From Beijerinckia indica subsp. indica ATCC 9039 (lineage in GTDB: Bacteria > Pseudomonadota > Alphaproteobacteria > Rhizobiales > Beijerinckiaceae), in the NCBI RefSeq assembly GCF_000019845.1, contig NC_010581.1, positions 2,051,501 through 2,115,500 on the forward strand: a DNA stretch of 64,000 nucleotides, given 5' to 3'. Below, in pieces: positions 10,306 to 18,886 of this stretch. How positions within the stretch are numbered: the first letter of the stretch is position 1; the number at the start of each line of letters is the position of its first letter. A program made the translations under genes and the position numbers. The notes below the pieces were generated by a model. It did no database searches. It saw only the letters and a list, made by a program, of their open reading frames with translations, and was not told where the DNA came from.

Positions 10306-11076
10306 ATGTCCGGCATGTCAGCAAATCCGTCGAGGCCTCCCCTTTCTCGCGCCAGGCAACGTGCCGATCGCGTGCTGGTGGAGCATGGTCTTTTCGAGAG
10401 CCGAGCCAAGGCGCAGGAAGCCATCGCGGCTGGGTTGGTGCGTGTCGAGGGCGAAGTTTTGCACAAAGCCTCGCAAATGATCGATGCCGACCATTATATC
10501 GAGGCTTCGGCACCCTACCCCTGGGTCTCACGCGGCGGTGTCAAACTCGCGGCGGGCATCGAGGCTTTCGGCGTCGATCCCCGCAACCGCCTCTGCCTCG
10601 ATATCGGCGCCTCGACCGGCGGCTTCACCCATGTGCTTCTAAGCCATGGAGCCAAGAAGGTCATCGCCATTGAAGTCGGCCATGGTCAATTGCACGAGAC
10701 CATCGCCAAAAATCCGCGTGTCGACTCGCGCGAGGGTGTCGATGCCCGAGATCTGCGACCGCAGGATTTCCCCATTCTCCCCTCGCTCATCACCTGTGAC
10801 GCGAGTTTCATCTCCCTGCACCTGCTGCTGCCCGCCATTCTGGCGCTGGGTGATGATGATGCCTTTTTCATCGGCCTGATCAAACCGCAATTCGAAGCGG
10901 GTCGCGGCCATAAAAGCATTATCAGGGATGGCGCGATCCATGCGCGGGTTTGTGCAGAGGTCGAGGAGCATGTTGCTAAACTCGGCTGGCAGAAAGAAGG
11001 GATCATTCCCTCCCCCATTACCGGCACCGACGGGAACCAGGAATTTTTGATCGGGGCGCGACGGACAAAGGCCTGA
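10306..11076 (+). CDS. tlyA: TlyA family rRNA 2'-O-methyltransferase
   Basis: A 256-residue fusion of an N-terminal S4 RNA-binding domain (about residues 18-80, including RADRVLVEHGLFESRAKAQE) and a FtsJ/RrmJ-type methyltransferase domain. The SAM motif LDIGASTGGF is near residue 98. VSRGGVKL, CDASF and LIKPQFE supply the family's Lys-Asp-Lys positions. Members methylate cytidine 2'-OH in 16S/23S rRNA and some were named as haemolysins. The position after dxs is common in bacteria. ATG 10306 is used; a second ATG lies three codons later. The stop overlaps the next start by one base (ATGA type), showing coupling. Confidence 0.92.
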   Translation: MSGMSANPSRPPLSRARQRADRVLVEHGLFESRAKAQEAIAAGLVRVEGEVLHKASQMIDADHYIEASAPYPWVSRGGVKLAAGIEAFGVDPRNRLCLDIGASTGGFTHVLLSHGAKKVIAIEVGHGQLHETIAKNPRVDSREGVDARDLRPQDFPILPSLITCDASFISLHLLLPAILALGDDDAFFIGLIKPQFEAGRGHKSIIRDGAIHARVCAEVEEHVAKLGWQKEGIIPSPITGTDGNQEFLIGARRTKA

Positions 11077-12368
11077 TGATCGATCTTTGCGCCCATCTCA
11101 CCATAGACCGGCTCGGTCAGCGCGGCGAAGGCATTGCCCAAACCGCCGAGGGTCTCGTCTTTGTACCCTATGCCTTACCGCATGAGACAATCATCGCCGA
11201 AATCGACGGCGAGCGCGGCCATCTCGCGGAGATTCTCACCCCTTCAACCGAACGGATCGAGGCTTTCTGTCCCGCTTTCACCCAATGTGGTGGCTGTGCT
11301 GTCCAGACCCTCGCCATGGCCTCTTATGCCCAATGGAAGCGCGGCCTCGTCGTCGAGGTTCTACGCCATGCCTGCCCGGACACCAAAATCGCGCCTCTCG
11401 TTGACGCCCATGGGGACGGCCGCAGGCGGGCAACTCTCCACGCGAGGCTTTCCCTCGAAGGGCAAGCTCCTGCAGGGACAATGCAGGTCGGGTTCATGCG
11501 GGCTCGAAGCCACGCGCTGATCGCACTCACTTCCTGCCCCCTGTTCGCGCCCACATTGTCTTCGGCCTTGCCCGCCACCTTGGCCCTGGCCCAAACCCTT
11601 GCCGCCCTCCTCGGACCCAAAATCAAGCCTTTCGATTTCATCGTCACCACGACTTTGACCGGGCTCGATATCGATCTGCGCGGCGCCGGTCCGCTTTCAA
11701 AAGCGGTCAACGAGAAACTGTCCAGCCTCGCCCTGAAGCTGGGACTTGCCCGCCTGTCCAATCACGGCGTCGTGCTGCTCGAACGCGAGACGCCCTTGGT
11801 GCGCATCGGACGCTGGAACGTGGCCTTGCCGCCAGGCGCCTTTCTTCAGGCCACCGAGGCAGGAGAAGCAGCGCTCGCGAGCCGAGTCGTGGCCGCGCTC
11901 GCCGGCCGGCGCAAGATCGCCGATCTCTTCGCGGGCCTCGGAACATTTTCCTTGCCGCTCGCGGAAAGTGCGCAGGTCCATGCCTTCGATCTCGAACAAG
12001 CCCCTCTCACCGCACTCGCCAAGGCCTCGCATGCGCCGGGCCTGCATCCGGTGGAGGTCGAAAGACGCGATCTGTTTCGGCGTCCGCTCGCCACGGAACT
12101 TGCCGGCTATGATGCAATCGTCTTCGATCCGCCACGCGCAGGTGCCGAGCAGCAGGCTCGCGCCCTCGCCGCTTCTGTGGTGCCCGTCGTCGTTGCCGTT
12201 TCCTGCAATCCGCAAACTTTCGCGCGGGATGCCTCCATTCTGCGGGCCGGAGGCTATGACCTGCGCGAAGTCACACCGATCGACCAGTTCCGGCATTCCC
12301 CGCATGTGGAACTGATTGGCGTCTTTGAACGCCAGCCGCAAAAGAAAAAGCGTCGCCTGTTGGGTTGA
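11076..12368 (+). CDS. TrmA/RumA family RNA (uracil-5-)methyltransferase
   Basis: A 430-residue class I SAM methyltransferase of the m5U family. The N-terminal TRAM domain (residues 1-55) precedes a Cys cluster (FCPAFTQCGGC, near residues 66-76) of the kind that binds a [4Fe-4S] cluster in RumA/RlmD. The catalytic domain has DLFAGLGTFSLPLAE as SAM motif near residue 285 and FDPPRAG near 352. VSCNPQTFARD, near 380, carries the catalytic Cys. It probably modifies uridine in rRNA or tRNA. It is coupled to tlyA by a one-base overlap. Which RNA it modifies cannot be told from sequence. Confidence 0.9.
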   Translation: MIDLCAHLTIDRLGQRGEGIAQTAEGLVFVPYALPHETIIAEIDGERGHLAEILTPSTERIEAFCPAFTQCGGCAVQTLAMASYAQWKRGLVVEVLRHACPDTKIAPLVDAHGDGRRRATLHARLSLEGQAPAGTMQVGFMRARSHALIALTSCPLFAPTLSSALPATLALAQTLAALLGPKIKPFDFIVTTTLTGLDIDLRGAGPLSKAVNEKLSSLALKLGLARLSNHGVVLLERETPLVRIGRWNVALPPGAFLQATEAGEAALASRVVAALAGRRKIADLFAGLGTFSLPLAESAQVHAFDLEQAPLTALAKASHAPGLHPVEVERRDLFRRPLATELAGYDAIVFDPPRAGAEQQARALAASVVPVVVAVSCNPQTFARDASILRAGGYDLREVTPIDQFRHSPHVELIGVFERQPQKKKRRLLG

Positions 12369-12406
12369 AGGACGCGGCCATGATTGCCGACACAAAGCGT
12401 TTTATT

Positions 12407-12506
12407 CCAAGTCTTGATGAGTGAGTCTCATCAAGACTTGGCCCCCGCGACGGCGGGGCGGCGGCTTTCCGCCGAACCTCCTTAATCCGACAGGTCGGGA
12501 TTAAGG
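12407..12506. repeat. Compound hairpin region after the RNA methyltransferase
   Basis: Two perfect inverted repeats lie in tandem 40 bases beyond the methyltransferase stop. The first is a 15-base stem at 12407-12421/12427-12441 with a five-base loop. The second is a nine-base stem at 12480-12488/12498-12506. A GC-rich segment lies between them. There is no T-run, so it resembles a folded repeat rather than a classical terminator, though it may act as a transcript end. Confidence 0.7.
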
Positions 12507-12592
12507 AGACTTGGTATAAAGGTTTTCCGGGCTCGGCATGTCTCTTGATTGGGTTAAACCCTCGTTTTGCCTACAGCCGGACTGGATGAACC

Positions 12593-13048
12593 ATGCTCGA
12601 TATCGTCGATCGGCGGCCTTCCATCCTTCATATAACATTGCATACGGCGCAATCACGGCGCTCCTATCGGCAGGAGGTGGATGATGCGACCATCGCCTTG
12701 CTGCGCCCGCTCGTGCAGGGAGATGGCGATTACGAAGTGCCGATGATTCCCGACCGCAGGTTGAAGGTCACACGCTCTGGCCGCTTGCTACTCGCCACTG
12801 TCATGGCAGAGACAAGCATTTGCACCATTGGCATTGCTGACCAAACCGTCGGCGCGCAAAAGCTCTGGCAGATCCTCCATGAAGGCGTCAAACTCGCCAC
12901 TACTCAGGATCGCGTTCCGGTTTCTCCCTGGTGCGCCATAAGGCTCGAATCCGGTATTGCGGATCATCCGGAAGACGCCCAATGGTTACCGGATTTCGAA
13001 CGCTGTCTCGCCTGGACCTGGATCGAGCACACACGTCGGCGTGCGTAA
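12593..13048 (+). CDS. Hypothetical protein
   Basis: A 151-residue soluble protein with no motif that I recognise. It reads as a compact alpha/beta protein with host-like codon use and ends in a basic tail (HTRRRA). The ATG at 12593 starts the frame after the hairpin region; no strong Shine-Dalgarno is visible. It stands alone and converges with the gene at 13111. Confidence 0.6.
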   Translation: MLDIVDRRPSILHITLHTAQSRRSYRQEVDDATIALLRPLVQGDGDYEVPMIPDRRLKVTRSGRLLLATVMAETSICTIGIADQTVGAQKLWQILHEGVKLATTQDRVPVSPWCAIRLESGIADHPEDAQWLPDFERCLAWTWIEHTRRRA

Positions 13049-13110
13049 CAATGACATGATCGGCGTATCCACTCTATCACACAAGCGGCGAATACATTTG
13101 TGATCAATAG

Positions 13111-14052
13111 TCATTTCGCCAGCACTTCAACATCGCGATCGAGCGTCGAGACGACCTTGAAAGTGGTCTGATAGGTTTTGTTGTCGTGCCGCGCGATCGC
13201 CACATATTCGCCCGCCGCCAGGACGAGCGAGGGAAAGGCGCCAATCATTTCGCGGATGACGTCACCGCCCGGTGTCAGGATCGTGAAAGCCGTATTGGCC
13301 AAAGCCTCGCCGCCGGGATTATTAACAAGCTTCAAGGTCATTTGCGCCGCGCTATGTCGCAAAGTCGCGTCGGTAATCTTGCCGGCCTGAACTTTCAGAT
13401 CGGCATTGACCACGGAATTGGTCGTATTGACGGCGCCACCCGAAACCGTGTCGAGGATGGTCGAGACCACATGGTAATTGCCTTCCGGCAGGCCAATGAC
13501 ATCTCCTGCCTTGCCATCGGCCAGCACCAGTTTGGCTTCGGAATTACCGCGCTCCGGCACATAGATCGAAATGCGGAGCTTGGCCGGACTGATCGGCGTT
13601 TCACCAAGCATGCCGACGATCCGCAAAGCCCCCGCGTTCAGGACAATGCGTTCGCTGAGTGGCGCGCCGGAGAGGACAACCCGCTTAGTCGCGCCAGCAA
13701 GACCATAGGCCGCATGAATGAGATAGGGACCATCCGGGAGCGGAAGCGCCGGCATGGCATTGGCGGATTCGACGAGCATCTTGTGGGTGCCATTAGGCTG
13801 CGCCGCTTCCTCGAAGATCCGCCAGGTGACACCATGGACGGGCTGCATATCCGTGGCTGTGTAATAGGCCGAGAGAGACAGTGTGGAACGCGATGTGTCC
13901 GCCTCACCCGCGCGATTTTGCAGCCGCAATGGAGGGGGGCCGGCCTCAAGGAGCGATTGCGCGTCGCTCTGTGTCACACTGCCAAGAAGACCGAGGCAGG
14001 CGAGTGTCGGCATCAGGCGCTTGATCGTGCGCAGTCCATCAATTCTCGGCAT
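13111..14052 (-). CDS. Exported hypothetical protein with beta-sandwich-like repeats
   Basis: About 313 residues starting at ATG 14052 with a clear Sec signal peptide (basic start, then LMPTLACLGLLGSVTQSDA). The mature part is rich in beta-forming stretches with turn motifs such as LADGKAGDVIGLPEGNYHVVS. This suggests carboxypeptidase-regulatory-like or other beta-sandwich modules, but no family is certain. The frame is open far upstream (to 14361), but that part is the wrong-frame shadow of the upstream gene. The chosen ATG overlaps the stop of the membrane-protein gene by 14 bases, so the two are translated as a pair. Confidence 0.8.
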   Translation of the reverse strand: MPRIDGLRTIKRLMPTLACLGLLGSVTQSDAQSLLEAGPPPLRLQNRAGEADTSRSTLSLSAYYTATDMQPVHGVTWRIFEEAAQPNGTHKMLVESANAMPALPLPDGPYLIHAAYGLAGATKRVVLSGAPLSERIVLNAGALRIVGMLGETPISPAKLRISIYVPERGNSEAKLVLADGKAGDVIGLPEGNYHVVSTILDTVSGGAVNTTNSVVNADLKVQAGKITDATLRHSAAQMTLKLVNNPGGEALANTAFTILTPGGDVIREMIGAFPSLVLAAGEYVAIARHDNKTYQTTFKVVSTLDRDVEVLAK

Positions 14053-16558
14053 GACGATGCAAAATGCCCGTGGCAGCCGCCGTGAGATTAGCGAAGGAGA
14101 AAGGCCGGAAGACGAATTCCACCTCATGATGGCCTTCCGGTACCTCGACACCGCGGAACAGAATGTTCGCGTGTAACAGAGGTTGCCGTTCGCCATCGAC
14201 GCGTACTTCCCATCCGGCATAGAACAGATCATGCAACACCAGCACGCCCGCCTTATCGGTATCGACCGAGAGCGTGACCCGGTTTTCCTCATAATTCGTA
14301 ATAGCCACATGAGCTTGCGCGGGCAGGCTCGCCGCATCGCGATTGAGCACCTCACCGTCAAGATCGTCCATGCTGTTCTTGTCGATCAGAACCTCATTGG
14401 CACGGTCGAAACCCGGCCAGACGGCATCATCGATCGCATCATTGCCGTCGACGGGTTTGACCCGTGTGGCGAAATAGGCGCGCGGCGCCGCCGAACCCAA
14501 TTTGTAGATATACATATTATCGCCGCCATGGATGAGAGTCGCGTCGCGCGGCCGCGGGACATGGCGGGGCAACTTCTCCAGAGGCCGATCGAGAACGAGA
14601 TATTCAAGACCAAGCAGGGACGCAAGGCGGCAGGTATAGCCACGGAACGTTCCCGGATAATGGCGCAGGTTAATATCGCTAGCGTTTTCGCCAGGCCCGA
14701 CCGCACGCTCATATTCATTGATGCGCAAGGGGTTGTAACCGAGCGTATCCTCGAGCTTCAGCATCATCGAAGCATTCTGCCAAGGTCCGCTGAGGCCCAG
14801 AATTTCGACGCGGGGCTGTTCGCCTTGCGCTCTTTTGGTCGAGAGCTCATGCCGTAGGCTGCTGATGCCCGCGGCATTGGAGGACGGCATGGTCGCATAG
14901 ACGGCGTAGCGATCGATCGGTTCGGCATTCAAGGCCGAGGCCGCATTGCGCCAGAGGATCTCCGCTCCGGTCAAGGCAACGAGCACACAGGCCGCCATGG
15001 CCCGCTGATGCGGAGAGCGAAACACCGTCAGCAGCAAAATGCCGGAGAGCGCAAAAGCCGCGGCGAGCCCGAGCTGACCAAGGGAACTCGCCAAGTGGCC
15101 TTCCTTCGCGGAGAACAGCAAGCCTTGATACAGGACCACGCCAAGGCCGCACAGGCTGACCCCGATGAGCAAAAGCACGAGAATCTTATGCTCGGCGAAG
15201 AGTGAACGTGGCAGGCCCCGCATGATGAAATGATGCAGCAGATAGCCGGAGCAAAAGGCCAAGGCGACATTGACGATGAACGTGGCATCGGCGGGCCGGC
15301 GATAGAGCGAAACACCCGGCCACCAATCGAAAACGAAGCTGAAAAAGGGCGTATAACGGCCCAGCGCATAAGCAAGCGCCAAAACGAGGGCGAGTGTATA
15401 GAACGCAACCCGGCGCTCAAACAGCCGCCCTGCCCCCAGACCGTGCCAGATGAGCAGCAGGCAAGGCAAGGTACCGATGAACAGATAATCGACGGAGCGA
15501 TCCGTCCAATCGGCAACGCTGGCCGTCGCATAATTCGGCCCCCAATAATCATACCCCACATCCAGCGAGCCGAAGAAATTGGGAACGAACATGGTGACGA
15601 AATTGGCGGGATCGAGCGAGCCCGCCGCCGCTATGCCGAACGGAATGCCCGGCCGATTAGAGGTGCCAAGAAACTGCAAAGTCAGCAGGATCGGCACGAT
15701 GAGCAAGGACAGAAGGACAAAGCCGGCGACAAACAGGACGCCAAGACGCGACCGCAGCAAGCCGAAAGGATTGCCGGATTCGATCGCGACGAAAACCAGG
15801 CGAAAGGCGAGAACGAGATCGAACAGAAAGGCTACTTGATCACGCCCGACCGACATCAATGCGGCCATGACGCCCAACAAAAGCGCGGCCCGATAGGACC
15901 GTTGGGCCAGAGTGGCTTCCAGAGCCCACAGGGCCGCTGGAAAGAAGGAATAGGAAAGGATCATCCCGGTATGTTGCAACCGTGAGGATGCAGCGCCACC
16001 CAGCATGAAAATCATGGCGGCGAGCACGGCGGCGGCCGGATGCCAGCGGTAGCGGCGGCAAAGTCCCACAACCGCCAATCCACCAAAACAGAGATGCGCG
16101 AAAATAATCGTATCGAATAATTGCATGGAAGCGTCCGGCGCAATCAGCGCGAACAGGACCATGGTGGGTGTGAAAAGCAGCGATTGAGGATCTGCGACCG
16201 ATGGATGACCGGCGAAATGATAGGGGTTCCACAAAGGGATCCGGCCTTCTCTCAGCGTATCGGCGAGGAAGCGGAACATCGGATAGAAATGGTTCTTGGA
16301 ATCCCAGGGCACGACCGTGCCGCTCCAGGACCAGCAGGCCAGCGCGAGGCCCGAAAAGATCAGAAGGCTGACGATAGCCAGCAGGGTTTGGCGGCGTGTC
16401 CAGGCCGGTGTTTCGATCTCTTCAGCCGATATGTCCGACGCGCCGGGGCGAAGACCAAGACGTTGGAACGGAAAATAGGGGGACGCTGTATCCAGAAGTG
16501 ACATGAAGGCAAAGTCCGCGTCAGAGCCGGGCACGGCTGAAAAAATCGACAAGACCAT
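14039..16558 (-). CDS. YfhO-like multi-spanning membrane protein
   Basis: A roughly 839-residue integral membrane protein with about a dozen hydrophobic helices followed by a soluble C-terminal domain (from about residue 560). The first periplasmic loop has the YfhO/GT-C-like pattern VVPWDSKNHFYPMFRFLAD and GRIPLWNPYHFAGHP near residue 90-125, where GT-C enzymes carry their acidic catalytic residue. YfhO-type proteins are thought to transfer sugars to cell-envelope glycopolymers. The start may be ATG 16558 or ATG 16504; neither has a strong ribosome binding site. It overlaps the exported-protein gene downstream, suggesting joint work at the envelope. Confidence 0.75.
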   Translation of the reverse strand: MVLSIFSAVPGSDADFAFMSLLDTASPYFPFQRLGLRPGASDISAEEIETPAWTRRQTLLAIVSLLIFSGLALACWSWSGTVVPWDSKNHFYPMFRFLADTLREGRIPLWNPYHFAGHPSVADPQSLLFTPTMVLFALIAPDASMQLFDTIIFAHLCFGGLAVVGLCRRYRWHPAAAVLAAMIFMLGGAASSRLQHTGMILSYSFFPAALWALEATLAQRSYRAALLLGVMAALMSVGRDQVAFLFDLVLAFRLVFVAIESGNPFGLLRSRLGVLFVAGFVLLSLLIVPILLTLQFLGTSNRPGIPFGIAAAGSLDPANFVTMFVPNFFGSLDVGYDYWGPNYATASVADWTDRSVDYLFIGTLPCLLLIWHGLGAGRLFERRVAFYTLALVLALAYALGRYTPFFSFVFDWWPGVSLYRRPADATFIVNVALAFCSGYLLHHFIMRGLPRSLFAEHKILVLLLIGVSLCGLGVVLYQGLLFSAKEGHLASSLGQLGLAAAFALSGILLLTVFRSPHQRAMAACVLVALTGAEILWRNAASALNAEPIDRYAVYATMPSSNAAGISSLRHELSTKRAQGEQPRVEILGLSGPWQNASMMLKLEDTLGYNPLRINEYERAVGPGENASDINLRHYPGTFRGYTCRLASLLGLEYLVLDRPLEKLPRHVPRPRDATLIHGGDNMYIYKLGSAAPRAYFATRVKPVDGNDAIDDAVWPGFDRANEVLIDKNSMDDLDGEVLNRDAASLPAQAHVAITNYEENRVTLSVDTDKAGVLVLHDLFYAGWEVRVDGERQPLLHANILFRGVEVPEGHHEVEFVFRPFSFANLTAAATGILHRHAEN

Positions 16559-16609
16559 TCTCGAGCAAAGCGCACGGGCTTCGCATCAAGACAAAGCGTT
16601 TGTTCAATC

Positions 16610-16656
16610 GGCTAGAGCCCTTTCACGATTCAATGAATCGTGAAAGGGCTCTAGCC
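16610..16656. repeat. Perfect 23-bp inverted repeat
   Basis: Two 23-base arms (16610-16632 and 16634-16656) are exact reverse complements around a single central A. The element lies 50 bases upstream of the membrane-protein start, in non-coding DNA. This form, a long palindrome around CACGATTCA/TGAATCGTG, is typical of dispersed intergenic palindromes in Hyphomicrobiales. It has no T-run. Confidence 0.85.
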
Positions 16657-17063
16657 AAGGGATGGTTCCGCAACCCGTATTACTTTGGGACATGCGGACA
16701 ATGAGGTCTCCAAGAGCATCGAAAACCACTTCTGATGGAAAATCGATGATCTATGTTTTATAGGCACATTGGAATTCTTTTGAAAGGGGCATCCTTTCTA
16801 AACAAATCCAATGATTAACTGCCTAGAATGCCGTTCCTTTATCGGAACATCTATTTATTGAACGTCCAGGGAAGAATGCAAGTGAGACATTCTTGATGTC
16901 CACGATGGGAGCTCCAAGGGGGCCACGCCCTCGCGGAAGTCACTTTATTTACCTGATAAGGTGACGGTTTTACGGCAACTTCCTATTCTTTCCGCCGTGG
17001 GTGGACCATAAACCTGTCTCAGATTATGTCCCGACATCCTTCTCCAAAGCCGGTGAACCCGTC

Positions 17064-17627
17064 ATGAACGATATTCTCGCATTGCTCAAAACCCGCCGCT
17101 CGGCGCCGGCGGCCACTCTCAAGGCGCCAGGACCCAGCCCGCAGGACATCAACGCTATGCTGGAAGTGGCGGCCAGGGTTCCAGACCACGGCAAGCTCGC
17201 GCCCTGGCGATTCATTGTGTTCGAGGGCGATGGACGTGACAGGGCCGGCACCCTTGTTGCCGAAGTCTATGCGAAAGCCCATCCAGATGCCGAGGCCGGC
17301 CGTATCGAGACAGAATTGAAGCGATTCTCGCTAGCGCCGCTGGTGATTGGGGTTGTCTCCTCCGCGGCGGCGCATCCCAAAATTCCCGAATGGGAACAGG
17401 TTCTTTCGGCCGGCGCGGTCTGCATGAACCTGATCATCGCCGCCAATGCCTTGGGATTTGCCTCGGTCTGGCTATCGGAATGGTATTCCTACGACCGCGA
17501 GGTTCTGTCCCGAATGGGGCTGGCCGAACACGAAAAAATCGCAGGCTTCATTCATATCGGCTGCGCGGCTGGGCCACGCGAGGATCGTCCGCGCCCGAAT
17601 CTGACCGAAATCGTGACGCGTTTTTGA
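17064..17627 (+). CDS. Nitroreductase family protein (YdjA-like)
   Basis: A 187-residue FMN-dependent reductase of the small nitroreductase class. It begins with ILALLKTRRS, the family's N-terminal FMN-phosphate-binding Arg segment. VAARVPDHGKLAPWRFIVFEG (ligand contact) and the C-terminal helix with IHIGCAAGPREDRPRP follow. It resembles YdjA in length and in the PDHGKLAPW segment. The frame extends to 17001, but ATG 17064 gives the expected N-terminus. It is monocistronic; the structured repeat follows its stop. Confidence 0.88.
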   Translation: MNDILALLKTRRSAPAATLKAPGPSPQDINAMLEVAARVPDHGKLAPWRFIVFEGDGRDRAGTLVAEVYAKAHPDAEAGRIETELKRFSLAPLVIGVVSSAAAHPKIPEWEQVLSAGAVCMNLIIAANALGFASVWLSEWYSYDREVLSRMGLAEHEKIAGFIHIGCAAGPREDRPRPNLTEIVTRF

Positions 17628-17658
17628 TGCGGATATTCTGATGGAAGGTGACTGACGC

Positions 17659-17764
17659 TTAGAGCATCAGACCCAAAAGTGGCTCCCACTTTTGGGACCA
17701 ATCTGATGCGTTTTCAGGAAGATAGAGCATCGGAGATGATTCAATTTGAAAGTCCGATGCTCTA
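17659..17764. repeat. Structured intergenic repeat, copy 2
   Basis: Second copy of the element at 2948-3050, with the same two-hairpin layout. Here it is bracketed by an additional 11-base inverted repeat (TGACTGACGCT at 17649-17659, AGCGTCAGTCA at 17764-17774). The right arm of that repeat includes the stop codon of the following minus-strand gene. The whole could fold into a three-way junction between convergent genes. Confidence 0.85.
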
Positions 17765-17767
17765 GCG

Positions 17768-18073
17768 TCAGTCACAAACGCGAACGGGGCGCACGACATA
17801 GTCATCAATATAGGGGTCCCAGACCTCACGCGGCTCGCGCCAGCAGTGCACGCGCGGTGGCGGCGGAGCATAAGCCGCATAGGGTGGTGGCGGCGGCGGA
17901 GCATAAGCCCCTGCAGCGGCGCTGCCGGCGAGCGCACCAAGAGCCAGTCCGCCAATGACGCCAGCCGCAATGGCACCGCCGTCACCCGCCTTCGACGGCG
18001 CAGTTCCGGCCAAGGCCAAGCCGACGACGATCCCAGCCACGGCGACGGTCTTAGATAAAGACTTGAATTTCAT
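17768..18073 (-). CDS. Small exported Gly/Ala- and Pro-rich protein
   Basis: About 101 residues from ATG 18073. A signal peptide (KFKSLSKTVAVAGIVVGLALAGTAPSKA) is followed by a Gly-zipper-like hydrophobic stretch (GGAIAAGVIGGLALGALAGS). A Pro-rich segment and a short C-terminal domain with two Cys follow. It resembles small outer-envelope or periplasmic proteins common in Hyphomicrobiales with no assigned function. The frame is open to 18115; the chosen start gives the signal peptide. Confidence 0.75.
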   Translation of the reverse strand: MKFKSLSKTVAVAGIVVGLALAGTAPSKAGDGGAIAAGVIGGLALGALAGSAAAGAYAPPPPPPYAAYAPPPPRVHCWREPREVWDPYIDDYVVRPVRVCD

Positions 18074-18441
18074 CGAAATATTCCCCGTCGAAGCCAAATT
18101 AGCGATCTGCGACAATCTTTTGGAGATAGTTTTATCGCTCCCATCGCTAATATTTTCTTGCGTTCATATTTTCTTGTCAGCCATGACCGTGGCCTTTGCA
18201 AGATAATGGACTACCGAATCTGAACATAAAAGAAACAACCAGAATTTTTCCGGCTTTCGCTTCATATCGGACTCGATGGTCGATGCGCGGGATAATGGTT
18301 TCGTAATACGGCAAGGGTACGGCAGCAGACCCGGCCAAAATCGCCGCGAAGTTCCACTATTTCCCGCTTATATGCACTAGAAAAGCCGCCTCTTTTCTAA
18401 GATGGCAGCTTATTTATCAATTACTTAGGTAGCTTGTTCAG

Positions 18442-18517
18442 TGGTGCCGGTTGCAGGAGTCGAACCCGCGACCTACTGATTACAAATCAGTTGCTCTACC
18501 AACTGAGCTAAACCGGC
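18442..18517 (-). tRNA. tRNA-Thr (anticodon UGU)
   Basis: Reads as a full cloverleaf on the minus strand. The acceptor stem pairs GCCGGTT with AACCGGC, the D-loop is AGCTCAGTTGGTAGAGC, the anticodon loop is TTTGTAA with TGT at 18482-18484, and the T-arm is GCGGGTTCGACTCCTGC. The 3' CCA is encoded. No integrase or attachment duplication is seen beside it. Confidence 0.97.
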
Positions 18518-18886
18518 GACACGAAATAGCGCTTTTATTCTACCCAACACGGAAAAGGCTAGGGATATTTGGATCGCTTTTCCAGAGATGATTCATTTCC
18601 AAACGAACTGCCATCACCGGCGAGAATTTATCATCTCAGCGTGCATTTCACAATGCCTGGCCCAGGTCTGAAGGGTGCAAACATCGGGATTTCGGCTCAG
18701 TTTTGGTGAATTGACCCCTTCATAACATCTGGGGAGCGCAAGCCTCATAAAAATCACGGCCGCGAACGCTTATTAGCGTCCATGACGCTCCCGAGTCGAG
18801 AAGGGAGGATTTCTGGCTCATTGTAGCTGATCTAAAACCAAGATGAGACAGCAATCCCCCCCGACTGCGGGAAGGCTTGGCGAATG
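18518..18886. other. Non-coding stretch between tRNA-Thr and aldehyde dehydrogenase
   Basis: About 370 bases with no supported gene. It must hold the tRNA promoter. No clear terminator for the aldehyde dehydrogenase was seen. Confidence 0.5.

Noticed and set aside
18442..18517. tRNA-Thr as an integration site of a genomic island
   Set aside because: No integrase gene and no duplicated tRNA 3' end were found nearby. The accessory block begins about 2 kb away with unrelated remnants.
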